Shown here one piece after another: positions 23,088 through 31,950 of a stretch of 44,421 nt of DNA (the stretch's first letter is position 1; every line of letters starts with the position of its first letter). The stretch is from Lachnospiraceae bacterium. Lineage in GTDB: Bacteria > Bacillota > Clostridia > Lachnospirales > Lachnospiraceae. The notes beneath the pieces are model-generated. The model had not been told where the DNA came from and did not search any database. It saw only the letters and a program-made list of their open reading frames with translations. A program made the translations under genes and the position numbers. The stretch lies in assembly GCA_009774245.1 (NCBI GenBank), contig VSNM01000045.1, forward strand, positions 1 to 44,421, read 5' to 3'.

Positions 23088-26000
23088 ATGCCGTTTGAAT
23101 TGAGTTTTAGGGCAGTGTTTAGTTTCGTGCCGTTGATTGGAGCTGTGATACCGCTGGTTGGTATTTTCGTCCTGATGGGGAAGGATCAGAACAGCACCTC
23201 AACGAGTCTGATGGTGGCGAACATTGGCTGCCTGATCATGAATGGGGCCTACTATCTGATTATTCGGACGAACAGCCCTTCCGCAGCGATACTGGCACTG
23301 CAGATTGAGTATCTCGGCAATTTTTTGTTCTATTTCTTCTTTCTCAAGTTTATCCTGTCATATATGCAGATTGATACGAGGCACAGGATGATCAGAATAT
23401 TCGTAAATGTCTGGCTGGCTTTTGAGGCGATGGCTCTTTTTGTCATGTGGAACGATAGGACACGAAATAGTGCGTTTGGAGAGATGGACCTCAGAGAGAA
23501 TGCCCGATATGGATATCACTTTGTGAGCAGACAGGGAGGAATCGTGTATGCGGTCCGGTATGGCTTTCTGATCACCTTTCTGCTGGCGCTGATTCTCTAT
23601 ATGATCGTGCGGAGGGTACAGTTTCGCAGGCAGGGAGGGACAGAGAAAAAGAATCTGTCACGCCTGATTGTCGCGATGTGTGTAGTCATCATACCGCTTG
23701 TGCTGGAGGTGTTGTTCAAGTATAACTTTGAGGTGGTTCCGCTCTTCTCGGCGATAGCGGTGCTGCTGATCATACTGGGTGTCGTGGAGGGGAATATCTT
23801 TGATATCCTGGATATCGGGCGTGGCTGGATGGTTGAGAACATTGACGCCCTGTATGTGGTTGCGGACAAATCCTATGGATATCTCGATTCCAACAAATAT
23901 GCGAAGCAATATTTTGAGGAACTCTCGGGAATCCATAAAGGGGAGCGGCTGTCAAAGCGGTTAAGACGGCTCTTCTGTACATCGGAAGAGGAGATTGTGA
24001 TTGAGGACAGACATTACAAGAGATACGTCAGGGATTTGAATGTGAAAAATAAGATCAGGGGCCACGCCATGATTCTGATCGATCTTACTGAGAATTATCA
24101 TATGATGGAACAGCTCAAGGAGGCAAAACGCTATGCGGAGGAGGCTAACGAGTCCAAGTCCAACTTTCTGTCCAACATGTCGCATGAGATCCGCACACCG
24201 ATGAATGCCATCGTGGGAATGACAGAGATCCTCCTGAGAAGTGATTTAAGTGACCAGGACAGGGGATATCTGATGAATATCAAGAATTCGGGAGCCTCAC
24301 TGCTTACGATCATCAACGATATTCTTGATTTCTCCAAGATTGAGTCGGGTAAACTGGAAATCATTCCGGAGGAGTATGAGCCGATGTCCATGTTGAGCGA
24401 TCTTAGTATGATATTTCTCAACCGGATTGGCGACAAACCGATCGAGCTGATGTTTGATATCGACAGGAAGCTGCCCAACAGACTCTATGGTGATTCACTC
24501 CGCATCAGACAGGTTATCATCAATATCGCAAACAACGCGATCAAGTTTACGGAGGCAGGATTTGTCAGGCTGACGATCAGGATGACGCATATGGAAGAGG
24601 AGGACATGGTCAATCTGGATATCTCGATTCAGGATTCTGGTCAGGGGATTAAGGAGGAGGATCTGGATAAACTGTTCGGTTCTTTCCAGCAGGTTGACAC
24701 AAAGAAAAACAGGAATAAAGAGGGAACCGGATTAGGGCTTGCGATCTCAAAACAGCTTGTGGAAAACATGGGCGGACAGATTGGCGTGAAGAGTGAGTAT
24801 GGCAAGGGCAGTGAATTTTATTTCAATATTCCACAGAAGGTAATTGGGACACAGCTCGCGGCAGTCGTCAAGGAAGAGTCGATCGTCCATGAGCCGATGG
24901 TGGTGAGCGGACATATGGGCGACGAGCGTATTCTCGAACAGTTGAAAAATCTGGCAGAGGGATATGGACTGCGGTATGTGGACTGCTATGAGGCGAGGGA
25001 TAGCGATGAGCGGGTTGACTTCTTCTTTGTGGACGAAAGCATCTATCAGGAATTGAAAGAGGGGATTGAGAAGTATTTTGTCTCGAATGGAACAGAGCTC
25101 TGTGTGCTGCAGAATCCCATGAGGGAGACTGTATGGAATGAGCAGGCGCTGGTTATCAACAAACCATTGTATACACTTAATTTCTGCCAGGTTATCAACC
25201 ATGAGACCACGGCGGCTTTCGCGGAGACCGACAACGTAATGAACTTTATCGCACCGCAGGCGCAGATTTTGATTGTGGATGATAACGAAATGAATCTCAA
25301 GGTGGCAAAAGGTCTGCTGCAGCCATTGCAGATGAATATTGACACTGCCAGTTCTGGGAAACAGGCGATCGCGATGGTGCAGGAAAAGCGGTACCACATC
25401 GTCTTTATGGACCACATGATGCCCGTGATGGATGGCGTGGAGACGACGCAGAATATCAGAAAGCTTCCGGATGAATATATTCAGAACATGCCGATCATTG
25501 CGCTGACAGCAAATGCGGTCATGGGTGCGAGGGAAATATTTAAAGAAGCAGGAATGAATGATTTTGTGGCAAAACCGATTGAACTCAAGGATATCTGCAG
25601 CAAGATACGCGCATGGCTGCCAAAGGAATTAATCCGGAAATTGACAGCGCCCGCCACAGCGCCGGAGCAGATTCCAGAGCAGGAGCTTCCCGAGATCGAA
25701 GGTCTTGATGTCGCCGAGGGAATCAAGAATTCCGGCAGTCTGGAATTGTTCATGAATCTGCTGGGTGATTTTTACAAACTGATTGACTTAAAGTCCACAA
25801 AAATAGAAAAATGTCTTGCAGACGGAATGATACGCGATTATACTATAGAGGTACACGCCTTGAAAAATACGGCGCGCATGATCGGTGCCATGGAGCTTTC
25901 CGAGCTGTTTTACAAGATGGAGCAGTGTGGAAATGCAGAGGATGTGGAGACGATCAGCAGGGAGAATCCGGCGATTATGGAGCTGTACAGGAGTTACAAG

Positions 26001-26288
26001 CCGATCCTGGAGCCGTATGGAAAGGCAAATGAACAGGATAAGAAGGAAGTTCCCAAGGAGGTGATCATAGGGGCGCTCGACAAGCTGAACGCTGCCATGG
26101 ACAGCTTTGACCTTGACGGCGCGGATGCGGCGCTCGCAGAGCTTGAGGAGTACCGGCTTCCGGAGGAACTGGGCTCCTGCATGGAGGAGCTGCGGGCTTA
26201 CGTGGCGGATGTTGCGATGGAAGATGTCATGAATACCGGAAAAAAGATGATAGAAGTACTTGAGGAGCTTAGGCACTGTTCAGAATAG
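23088..26288 (+). CDS. Hybrid sensor histidine kinase (7TM-PAS-HisKA-HATPase-REC-HPt)
   Basis: This 1066-residue membrane kinase starts with a seven-helix histidine-kinase sensor region (about 1-240), then a PAS-like domain (250-345). The HisKA domain has the phospho-accepting His366 in SHEIRTPMNA. The HATPase has the N box NIANNAIKF, DSGQGI and GTGLGLAI. A receiver-like segment without recognisable acidic residues spans about 600-720. A true receiver follows, with ILIVDDNEMN and phospho-acceptor Asp775 in FMDHMMP. An HPt domain has His923 in VHALKNTARMIGA. The last 80 residues are helical. This is a complete phosphorelay in one chain. It is followed 16 bases later by a tandem-receiver protein, a likely downstream partner. 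The ligand is unknown. Confidence 0.92.
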   Translation: MPFELSFRAVFSFVPLIGAVIPLVGIFVLMGKDQNSTSTSLMVANIGCLIMNGAYYLIIRTNSPSAAILALQIEYLGNFLFYFFFLKFILSYMQIDTRHRMIRIFVNVWLAFEAMALFVMWNDRTRNSAFGEMDLRENARYGYHFVSRQGGIVYAVRYGFLITFLLALILYMIVRRVQFRRQGGTEKKNLSRLIVAMCVVIIPLVLEVLFKYNFEVVPLFSAIAVLLIILGVVEGNIFDILDIGRGWMVENIDALYVVADKSYGYLDSNKYAKQYFEELSGIHKGERLSKRLRRLFCTSEEEIVIEDRHYKRYVRDLNVKNKIRGHAMILIDLTENYHMMEQLKEAKRYAEEANESKSNFLSNMSHEIRTPMNAIVGMTEILLRSDLSDQDRGYLMNIKNSGASLLTIINDILDFSKIESGKLEIIPEEYEPMSMLSDLSMIFLNRIGDKPIELMFDIDRKLPNRLYGDSLRIRQVIINIANNAIKFTEAGFVRLTIRMTHMEEEDMVNLDISIQDSGQGIKEEDLDKLFGSFQQVDTKKNRNKEGTGLGLAISKQLVENMGGQIGVKSEYGKGSEFYFNIPQKVIGTQLAAVVKEESIVHEPMVVSGHMGDERILEQLKNLAEGYGLRYVDCYEARDSDERVDFFFVDESIYQELKEGIEKYFVSNGTELCVLQNPMRETVWNEQALVINKPLYTLNFCQVINHETTAAFAETDNVMNFIAPQAQILIVDDNEMNLKVAKGLLQPLQMNIDTASSGKQAIAMVQEKRYHIVFMDHMMPVMDGVETTQNIRKLPDEYIQNMPIIALTANAVMGAREIFKEAGMNDFVAKPIELKDICSKIRAWLPKELIRKLTAPATAPEQIPEQELPEIEGLDVAEGIKNSGSLELFMNLLGDFYKLIDLKSTKIEKCLADGMIRDYTIEVHALKNTARMIGAMELSELFYKMEQCGNAEDVETISRENPAIMELYRSYKPILEPYGKANEQDKKEVPKEVIIGALDKLNAAMDSFDLDGADAALAELEEYRLPEELGSCMEELRAYVADVAMEDVMNTGKKMIEVLEELRHCSE

Positions 26289-26304
26289 AATGTGGAGGTT
26301 TATT

Positions 26305-27066
26305 ATGCAAAAAGTATTGATCGTATCGGAGGTACAGAGTTATCTGCTCGTGTCACTTCAGGAAAAACTAGAGCAGGCGGGCTGCAAGGTGACAAATACA
26401 CAAGCCAATCCGGATGTACTCAGCAAGATAAAGGAGAACATGGATTTGTTTTTTATCTTTGCAGATGAGGAGCTTATAAAGCTGCAGCAGGGGCTTACAT
26501 ATCTGAAAGATCTGGCAGTGGAGCAGGATATTCCGATCTTTGTCACGGGAGATCCGCAGGAGATCGCGGAAGTGGTTAAGGTGATTCCACTGCACCTGAT
26601 CCAGAAGGAGTTTCCGCGTCCGATCAATGTCAATGAGGTAGCGGAGGCGATTGATTCGTACCTCAAGACATTTGGAAAGCAGAATAAAAAGAAAATCCTT
26701 GTGGTGGATGATTCCGGCGCCATGCTGCGGAACGTGAAGGGCTGGCTGGAGGAAAAATACCAGGTGATTCTCGCCAATTCCGGTGCGATGGCGATCAAAT
26801 ACCTCTCGACGAACAGACCTGATCTGGTGCTGCTCGATTATGAGATGCCGATCGTTGACGGCAAGCAGGTGCTCGGCATGATCCGGAGCGAGGTGGAGTT
26901 TGCAGATATTCCGGTCATCTTTCTCACCAGCAAGGGGGATAAGGAGAGCGTCATGCAGGTTATGGAGCTAAAGCCGGACGGCTATCTGCTAAAGACGATG
27001 CCGCATGAGCAGATCAAGAAGTCCGTGGATACGTTTTTTGAAAAGAAGAAAGCAATGCATAATTAA
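26305..27066 (+). CDS. Tandem receiver-domain response regulator without output domain
   Basis: This 253-residue protein has two CheY-like domains. The first (1-125) keeps the fold but lacks the acidic pocket and phospho-acceptor aspartate, reading FFIFADEELI where the Asp strand should be. The second (130-250) is canonical, with ILVVDDSGAM, LVLLDYEMPIVDG and the LTSKGD/K region. There is no DNA-binding or enzymatic domain, so it probably acts by protein contact, like single-domain regulators. GGAGG at 26293-26297 fixes ATG 26305. Genetic linkage to the hybrid kinase upstream suggests that it receives phosphate from the HPt domain. Confidence 0.85.
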   Translation: MQKVLIVSEVQSYLLVSLQEKLEQAGCKVTNTQANPDVLSKIKENMDLFFIFADEELIKLQQGLTYLKDLAVEQDIPIFVTGDPQEIAEVVKVIPLHLIQKEFPRPINVNEVAEAIDSYLKTFGKQNKKKILVVDDSGAMLRNVKGWLEEKYQVILANSGAMAIKYLSTNRPDLVLLDYEMPIVDGKQVLGMIRSEVEFADIPVIFLTSKGDKESVMQVMELKPDGYLLKTMPHEQIKKSVDTFFEKKKAMHN

Positions 27067-27117
27067 TACATAAAAAACGAGTGTGCAACACTCGTTTTTT
27101 ATGTATTAATTATGCAT
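27055..27117. terminator. 63-bp perfect palindrome shared by two convergent genes
   Basis: Thirty-base arms are fully complementary around the three-base loop GCA. The top of the stem is ACGAGTGT/ACACTCGT, followed by T-runs on both strands. The palindrome includes the last codons and stop codons of both flanking genes, from ATGCAT at 27055 to ATGCAT at 27112-27117. It would stop transcription from both directions. Confidence 0.93.
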
Positions 27118-28030
27118 TTGCCATCGCGGAGAGTTCAGAGAGCATCTTTGGAAGTTCCTCTGCCATATTGTCATCGCTGAACTGGCATGTCCCGACTTTT
27201 TTGTGGCCACCGCCGCCGTATTTGAGCATCAGGCTTCCGACATCAACATTGGAGGTCTTGTTGAGGATACTGTAGCCGCACGCTGCGCTGCATCCCGCTC
27301 CACCGCGTCCGCTTACGATCCACGCAGAGATATTCTGCTCAGGGTACATGCTGTAGATTAGGAAACGGTTTCCAGAGTAGATCGGATCAACACCCCTCAG
27401 ATCAGAGATAATGAGATTGCCGTCCACGCGCGTATATTTCTTAACCATCTCCATAAATTTTTCATTCTGCTCGAAATAGATATCAATGCGCTCCTGCACA
27501 TCGGGGAGTGCGAGAATCTCGTCTGTCGTCATGGTGCGGCAGGCATCGATCAGCTTTTCCATGAGCTGATAGTTGGAGATCGTGAAATTCCGCCAACGGC
27601 CGAGACCGGTGCGGGGGTCCATCAGGAATCCGACGAGAATCCAGCCCTTTGGATTCTGGATCTCATCGATGGTGAGATTGCCGGAATCTACCTTGTCCAC
27701 CGCCACCATCATATCGTCAAACTGTGGGAAACGCTCCCTGCCACCATAGTATTCGTAGATAATGCGCGCACAGGAGGGCGTGATGCGGCTCTCGCCCTTG
27801 TACTTTCCCGCCAGCTGGAGTCTTTCATGCTCGCTGGAATGGTGGTCAAACCATAGCCCACAGCCCTCCACATAAGGGACATTGGCGAGGCAGTCATCCT
27901 CTGTCACTTCCACCAGCCCGTCCTGCAAATCCTTCGGATGTGCAAATTTCCAGTGATCAATGATTCCGGCTTCCTTTAAAAGTGCGCCGCAGGCAAGACC
28001 ATCAAAGTCAGAACGTGTTATTAATCTCAT
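27110..28030 (-). CDS. DHH-family phosphoesterase
   Basis: This 306-residue cytoplasmic protein has the DHH catalytic signatures. They are TRSDFDGLACGALL (Asp8, Asp10), then LWFDHHSSEH near residue 60, a conserved VDKVDSGNL segment near 111, and the DHHA1 motif KYGGGGHKKVGTCQF near the C-terminus. Members hydrolyse small phosphoester substrates such as short oligonucleotides, cyclic dinucleotide products or polyphosphate. The substrate here cannot be fixed from sequence. A well-formed promoter lies upstream. It ends in the palindrome shared with the tandem-receiver gene. Confidence 0.87.
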   Translation of the reverse strand: MRLITRSDFDGLACGALLKEAGIIDHWKFAHPKDLQDGLVEVTEDDCLANVPYVEGCGLWFDHHSSEHERLQLAGKYKGESRITPSCARIIYEYYGGRERFPQFDDMMVAVDKVDSGNLTIDEIQNPKGWILVGFLMDPRTGLGRWRNFTISNYQLMEKLIDACRTMTTDEILALPDVQERIDIYFEQNEKFMEMVKKYTRVDGNLIISDLRGVDPIYSGNRFLIYSMYPEQNISAWIVSGRGGAGCSAACGYSILNKTSNVDVGSLMLKYGGGGHKKVGTCQFSDDNMAEELPKMLSELSAMANA

Positions 28031-28123
28031 GTTATCCTCCTTGTATCGTTCATAAATAGATTGTTCGTAAAAATTGAAAATGGCAGCGCAGGTTCCTTAT
28101 GCGGCTGCGTGCATTATAAATAT

Positions 28124-28152
28124 ATTATAGTGGATATATACCAAATTTTCAA
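28124..28152 (-). promoter_or_regulatory. SigA-type promoter of the DHH gene
   Basis: On the minus strand, TTGAAA (28152-28147) and TATAAT (28129-28124) are separated by exactly 17 bases. The start codon follows about 95 bases downstream, leaving an untranslated leader that contains an imperfect GCAGC/GCTGC stem. Confidence 0.8.
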
Positions 28153-28191
28153 CTATTTTACAAGAATGCCGTACGTTTTTATCATAAGTAA

Positions 28192-28220
28192 TTGCATTTT
28201 GGGGATATTTACGATAAAAT
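28192..28220 (+). promoter_or_regulatory. SigA-type promoter of the membrane GGDEF gene
   Basis: TTGCAT at 28192-28197 and TAAAAT at 28215-28220 are spaced by 17 bases. They are divergent from the DHH promoter and 43 bases before the start codon. Confidence 0.65.
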
Positions 28221-28262
28221 TGAATTGTTTTCTCATGTTGCAGCTGGAAAGGTATAGTACTT

Positions 28263-29738
28263 ATGATTATAAAAACACCCATCGTCTGTCTTTTGTTTAC
28301 AATCTATATGCTCTGGTTTTATTACAGAAAGCCGCATATTCCGATACGTTCCACCCGGATTTTCCAGATGCTTACCGGTGTGGCGCTGGTCAATGTGCTG
28401 TTTGACCTGATTACACTATATACGGTCAATCACAGGGATACGGTTTCGGAGCCATGGAATCTGCTGGCGCACATTGTTTACCTGCTGTCCATATTGGGAT
28501 ATATCTATCTCCTTTTTATCTATATGAGGAGTTATCTGGAGATACGGCTGAAATTTTCCCAAATGGTCCGGTTCTGCCAAAGCCTGCCGGTTATCCTATC
28601 CGCCTTGGGAATACTGACGCTGCCGATCACGTATGTCCATGGGAATACAACAGATTACTCCCTGGGACCAAAAGCATACGCGCTCTATGGAAGTGTCATT
28701 ATCTACCTGATCCTGATTTTGTATTATTGTCTCAGATACTGGGAGAGCCTGAATGTGGATAAGAGGATGGCCATCATCCTTGCCGTCCCTATTTTTGTGA
28801 CCATCTCGCTGGTCCAGATGTTTTTCCCGGAGACACTGCTGGAGGTGGCTGCGGCGACGATGATTTTGCTCGGGTTGATGCTCAGCAATGAAAATACGGA
28901 AAAGTATATGGACGAAAAGACAGCGCTGTTTAACCAGTATTCTTTCGAGACCGTGTTGGAGGAGCTTGACTTTGAAAAACAGAAGATAAGCATTGCAGTT
29001 CTTTGCTATTGCAAGACGGAAAACAATCTGGACTGGAAACAGGATCATCTGATTCTGCAGGATATCTGCGGGGAATTGCGGCAGCGGCATATGAGCGCCT
29101 ACCATGTCTGTGAGAATGGAGTCGTATTTGTCAGCAGTTCGAGGGGGAAGGCGGAAATGGTATTGGAGGAAGTCAAAAATACCATCGGGAATCAGTATGG
29201 GAGTCAGGGGATTTGTGTCGAAGCAATGCTTTTTACAGGGGTGGATACAGCCACAAAACACAGCTGTATGCAGAAGATCATAGCGTTCTGCGCGGAGACG
29301 GGAACACGGTTTGCATATATTGACTATCTGACGCACATTTATAATAGAAACGCGCTGGAGAGGGATCTGGAAAACGTAAACAGGGACAGCCGCGGCTGGT
29401 ATATTATGGCAGATCTGAATAATCTGAAGGTGGTCAATGATACCATTGGACATTCCGCGGGCGATGAGCTGCTGCAGGGATTTGCCGCCCTGCTGGAACA
29501 GGTGGCTGGAAATAATGGCAGGGTATACCGCCAGGGCGGTGATGAGTTTGTGGTTCTGTATATGCAAGACGCACAGGAGTTCGCACAAAAGCTGGCAGAG
29601 AGGTGCAGAGAGTGCAATCAGTCCCGAAACGTCCCCATCAGTTATGCGATCGGATACTGTGGGTTTGGCGAGGAAGATTTTATTGACATGGCAGACCAGA
29701 GAATGTATGAAAATAAAAGGAAAGTGAAACAGCGGTGA
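28263..29738 (+). CDS. Membrane-bound diguanylate cyclase (GGDEF)
   Basis: This 491-residue protein has about six to seven transmembrane helices in residues 1-210, a middle region (220-350) with a possible second, degenerate domain, and a C-terminal GGDEF domain from DYLTHIYNRNAL. The signature Gly425-Gly-Asp-Glu-Phe429 is intact and the metal-binding MADLNNLKVVND segment is present, so cyclic di-GMP synthesis is expected. I see no RxxD inhibitory site at the usual place. AAAGG at about 28248 precedes ATG 28263. The metallopeptidase gene starts 19 bases downstream and may share the transcript. Confidence 0.9.
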   Translation: MIIKTPIVCLLFTIYMLWFYYRKPHIPIRSTRIFQMLTGVALVNVLFDLITLYTVNHRDTVSEPWNLLAHIVYLLSILGYIYLLFIYMRSYLEIRLKFSQMVRFCQSLPVILSALGILTLPITYVHGNTTDYSLGPKAYALYGSVIIYLILILYYCLRYWESLNVDKRMAIILAVPIFVTISLVQMFFPETLLEVAAATMILLGLMLSNENTEKYMDEKTALFNQYSFETVLEELDFEKQKISIAVLCYCKTENNLDWKQDHLILQDICGELRQRHMSAYHVCENGVVFVSSSRGKAEMVLEEVKNTIGNQYGSQGICVEAMLFTGVDTATKHSCMQKIIAFCAETGTRFAYIDYLTHIYNRNALERDLENVNRDSRGWYIMADLNNLKVVNDTIGHSAGDELLQGFAALLEQVAGNNGRVYRQGGDEFVVLYMQDAQEFAQKLAERCRECNQSRNVPISYAIGYCGFGEEDFIDMADQRMYENKRKVKQR

Positions 29739-29756
29739 GAAGAAGGGCGGCAGTGA

Positions 29757-30521
29757 ATGGCGACAAAGGTATATGGCAGTGAGACGCGTGCCATCATATT
29801 AGGGGATATGGAAATCAGATATGAGCTCACGAGAAAGTCGGTGAAGAATGTGAACCTGCGGATTGATGCCGCAGGAAACGTAAAGGTCTCTGCTTCCCGG
29901 CGCGTGCCGGTTGACTATATAGAAGGGTTTCTGCGGCAGAAGCAGGCGCTGATCGTCGCGGCGGTCGAACGTGCCGAGGAGAACAGCCGCAGACAGCAGG
30001 ACTTAAAACCGCATGCAGAACGTCAGTATACAGATGGCGAGCAGCTTACAATACTGGGACAAAAGCGTGCGGTCAGGGTGGCACAGGCAGTGCAGGGGCA
30101 GGCGGAGCGCATTATACTCGGGGAGGATACCATTTATTTCATGGTAAGGAATCCAAGGGATGCGCGCCATAAGGAGCTGATGTACGAAAAATGGCTGAAG
30201 GCGTGTCAGCAGGAGGTCTATGGGGAGATTGCCCATCAGGTTCACAGACAGTTCCGGCAATGGGGAGTGGATTATCCAGAGCTACGGACGCGGCGCATGA
30301 CTTCCAGATGGGGCTCCTGCCAGCCCTACAGAGGGGTGGTGACGCTGAACAGCAGGCTGATCGAGACGCCGCGCTGCTGCATCGAGTACGTGGTGACACA
30401 TGAGTTCTGCCATTTTATACATCCTGACCATTCCAAGGCATTTCACGCGCTGATGACAAGGCTGATGCCGGACTGGAAACAGCGAAAGAAATTGCTCAAT
30501 TCGATATCAGAGTGGAACTAG
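29757..30521 (+). CDS. YgjP-like zinc metallopeptidase
   Basis: This 254-residue soluble protein belongs to the YgjP/WLM-type metal-dependent hydrolase family. The zinc motif is His215-Glu-Phe-Cys-His219 in VTHEFCHFIHPDHSKAFH, preceded by the family block RRMTSRWGSC and VTLNSRLI. The N-terminal half holds the strand-rich LTRKSVKNVNLRID segment typical of these proteins. The cellular role is not established. The stop codon TAG is part of the CTAG that starts a palindromic element immediately downstream. Confidence 0.9.
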   Translation: MATKVYGSETRAIILGDMEIRYELTRKSVKNVNLRIDAAGNVKVSASRRVPVDYIEGFLRQKQALIVAAVERAEENSRRQQDLKPHAERQYTDGEQLTILGQKRAVRVAQAVQGQAERIILGEDTIYFMVRNPRDARHKELMYEKWLKACQQEVYGEIAHQVHRQFRQWGVDYPELRTRRMTSRWGSCQPYRGVVTLNSRLIETPRCCIEYVVTHEFCHFIHPDHSKAFHALMTRLMPDWKQRKKLLNSISEWN

Positions 30522-30682
30522 TACAGCGTTGCATTAATTTCGAAGTAATAGGTGCCTGAATTTTGTGTCAGGACAAGGCGGAGGAAGGAGGCAATGCGGT
30601 GGCATTGTTGACTGACGACAACGCAGTACTGGCGCAAAAGGCAGGTACATATTACTCGATTATTAATGTAATGCTGTACTAG
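30518..30682. mobile_element. MITE-like palindromic element A
   Basis: This 165-base non-coding element is bounded by CTAG on both sides. Its terminal arms CTAGTACAGC / GCTGTACTAG pair perfectly and then imperfectly for about 45 bases (ATTAAT, TTCGA, TAATA blocks). The centre is GC-rich and different from elements B and C. CTAG ends with an inner TA are what insertion of an IS630/Tc1-type MITE at TA would leave. It starts on the stop codon of the upstream metallopeptidase gene. Its right end contributes to the AGAGGTG ribosome binding site of the next gene. Confidence 0.75.
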
Positions 30683-30693
30683 AGGTGTTGATT

Positions 30694-31236
30694 ATGAAGA
30701 GACAGACAACAGATTCAGCGGAGTACGAACATGTGACGCATACGTTTGGTCCCGTGTATGACAGGGATTCGCGCATTTTGATACTGGGCTCCATGCCGTC
30801 CGTCAAGTCCAGAGAGCAGCAGTTTTATTATGGACATCCGCAGAACCGATTCTGGAAGGTGCTGCCTGCGGTATTGGGGGAAGCGCAGCCCGATACGATA
30901 GAGGGAAAGAGAGCATTTTTGCTGCGAAATCACGTTGCGCTCTGGGATGTGATAGCGTCCTGTGATATCATAGGCTCGTCGGACAGCAGCATAAAAAACG
31001 TCAGGGAAAATGATATGAATGTCATACTGTCTGCCGCCGCGATCAGCACGATCTTTCTCAATGGTGGGAAGGCATATGAACTTTTTATGAAGTATTGTGT
31101 CCGGTATGTCCATGGGGACAGCCCCGCGCTCGTGAAGCTGCCCTCCACCAGTCCTGCCAACGCGGCATGGTCGCTTGAGAGACTGACAGATACATGGAGA
31201 GAGGCGATTCTGGGAGAAGGGAGTATTAATGCATAA
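30694..31236 (+). CDS. Hypoxanthine (deoxyinosine)-DNA glycosylase
   Basis: This 180-residue protein of the uracil-DNA-glycosylase superfamily is expected to remove deaminated adenine (hypoxanthine) from DNA. The family signatures are RILILGSMPSVKSREQQFYYG followed by HPQNRFWKVL, then VALWDVIASC, and the C-terminal LPSTSPANA. ATG 30694 sits eight bases after GAGG; the frame open from GTG 30685 adds only three residues. Its stop TAA overlaps the next ATG (TAATG), so the downstream gene is translationally coupled. Confidence 0.88.
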   Translation: MKRQTTDSAEYEHVTHTFGPVYDRDSRILILGSMPSVKSREQQFYYGHPQNRFWKVLPAVLGEAQPDTIEGKRAFLLRNHVALWDVIASCDIIGSSDSSIKNVRENDMNVILSAAAISTIFLNGGKAYELFMKYCVRYVHGDSPALVKLPSTSPANAAWSLERLTDTWREAILGEGSINA

Positions 31237-31769
31237 TGGGATATGAAGCAGAGGCAATCAGGGGATTTGATGAGTACTGTCAGGAGAAAAGGAGGATATT
31301 GTCAGGGATAACAGATGAGGAGCAGAAGGCGCGTCAGGAGAAGGTGCTGGTAGCAAGATCGCTGCTGCATCATGAGTCTGGGCAGATGGTCGCTGTCTAT
31401 ACGAGATATACGACGGTCATGGAAGAGAAGGGCGACGGTGACGCAGGACAGTTCTGGAACATTCAGGAGGCGATGGTGGAGGTGGTCTGCGCCGGACTGG
31501 AGGATACCTCATTTAATAAGTGGAAAGCGAATCTGACAGATGCCATCCGGCAGGTGCAGGAGACTGAGCAGATCAGGCGCCTGCCGCGCTTTGCCAAAGC
31601 CTGTCAGACGGTGCTGGACAGTCTCGATATTGATCTCTCGGATATTGAGGAGGAGCTCAGGGCGATTTTTGAGCCGGAGTGTATCTACAATACACTGGTG
31701 CTGCTTGTCACGGCAGTCAAGAGCTACTGTGAATTTCTGGATTGCATCAGTGAACGGCAGAAGAAATAA
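31236..31769 (+). CDS. Hypothetical helical protein coupled to the DNA glycosylase
   Basis: This 177-residue, largely helical and acidic protein (MGYEAEAIRGFDEYCQEKRR...) has no signal peptide, membrane helix or catalytic motif that I can see. Its ATG overlaps the glycosylase stop codon by one base, so the two are surely one operon, but co-function is only a guess. The stop codon TAA is also the left boundary of a palindromic element. I do not recognise the family. Confidence 0.65.
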   Translation: MGYEAEAIRGFDEYCQEKRRILSGITDEEQKARQEKVLVARSLLHHESGQMVAVYTRYTTVMEEKGDGDAGQFWNIQEAMVEVVCAGLEDTSFNKWKANLTDAIRQVQETEQIRRLPRFAKACQTVLDSLDIDLSDIEEELRAIFEPECIYNTLVLLVTAVKSYCEFLDCISERQKK

Positions 31770-31926
31770 GGAACTGTCCCAAAATAACTTCCCATATTCC
31801 TTGTCTTTTTCTCCGGTAGCACTTCCTGAAAATCAGTTACATAGCCCGCTATGCGCCTGATTTTCAGGAAGCACTCTCGAAGAAAAATCCTGCGGACTAT
31901 CGGTAAGTTATTTCGTGACAATTCCT
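31769..31926. mobile_element. MITE-like palindromic element B
   Basis: This 158-base non-coding imperfect palindrome runs from AGGAACTGTC to GACAATTCCT. Its arms match through AAATAACTT and TTCCTGAAAATCAG. The centre, GTTACATAGCCCGCTATG plus four bases (31836-31857), is identical to that of element C at 42140-42161. TAA flanks it on both sides (31767-31769 and 31926-31928) and could be a target duplication. The left TAA is the stop codon of the upstream gene. Confidence 0.75.
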
Positions 31927-31950
31927 AAGAATCTGGAGGTGCAGACAACC

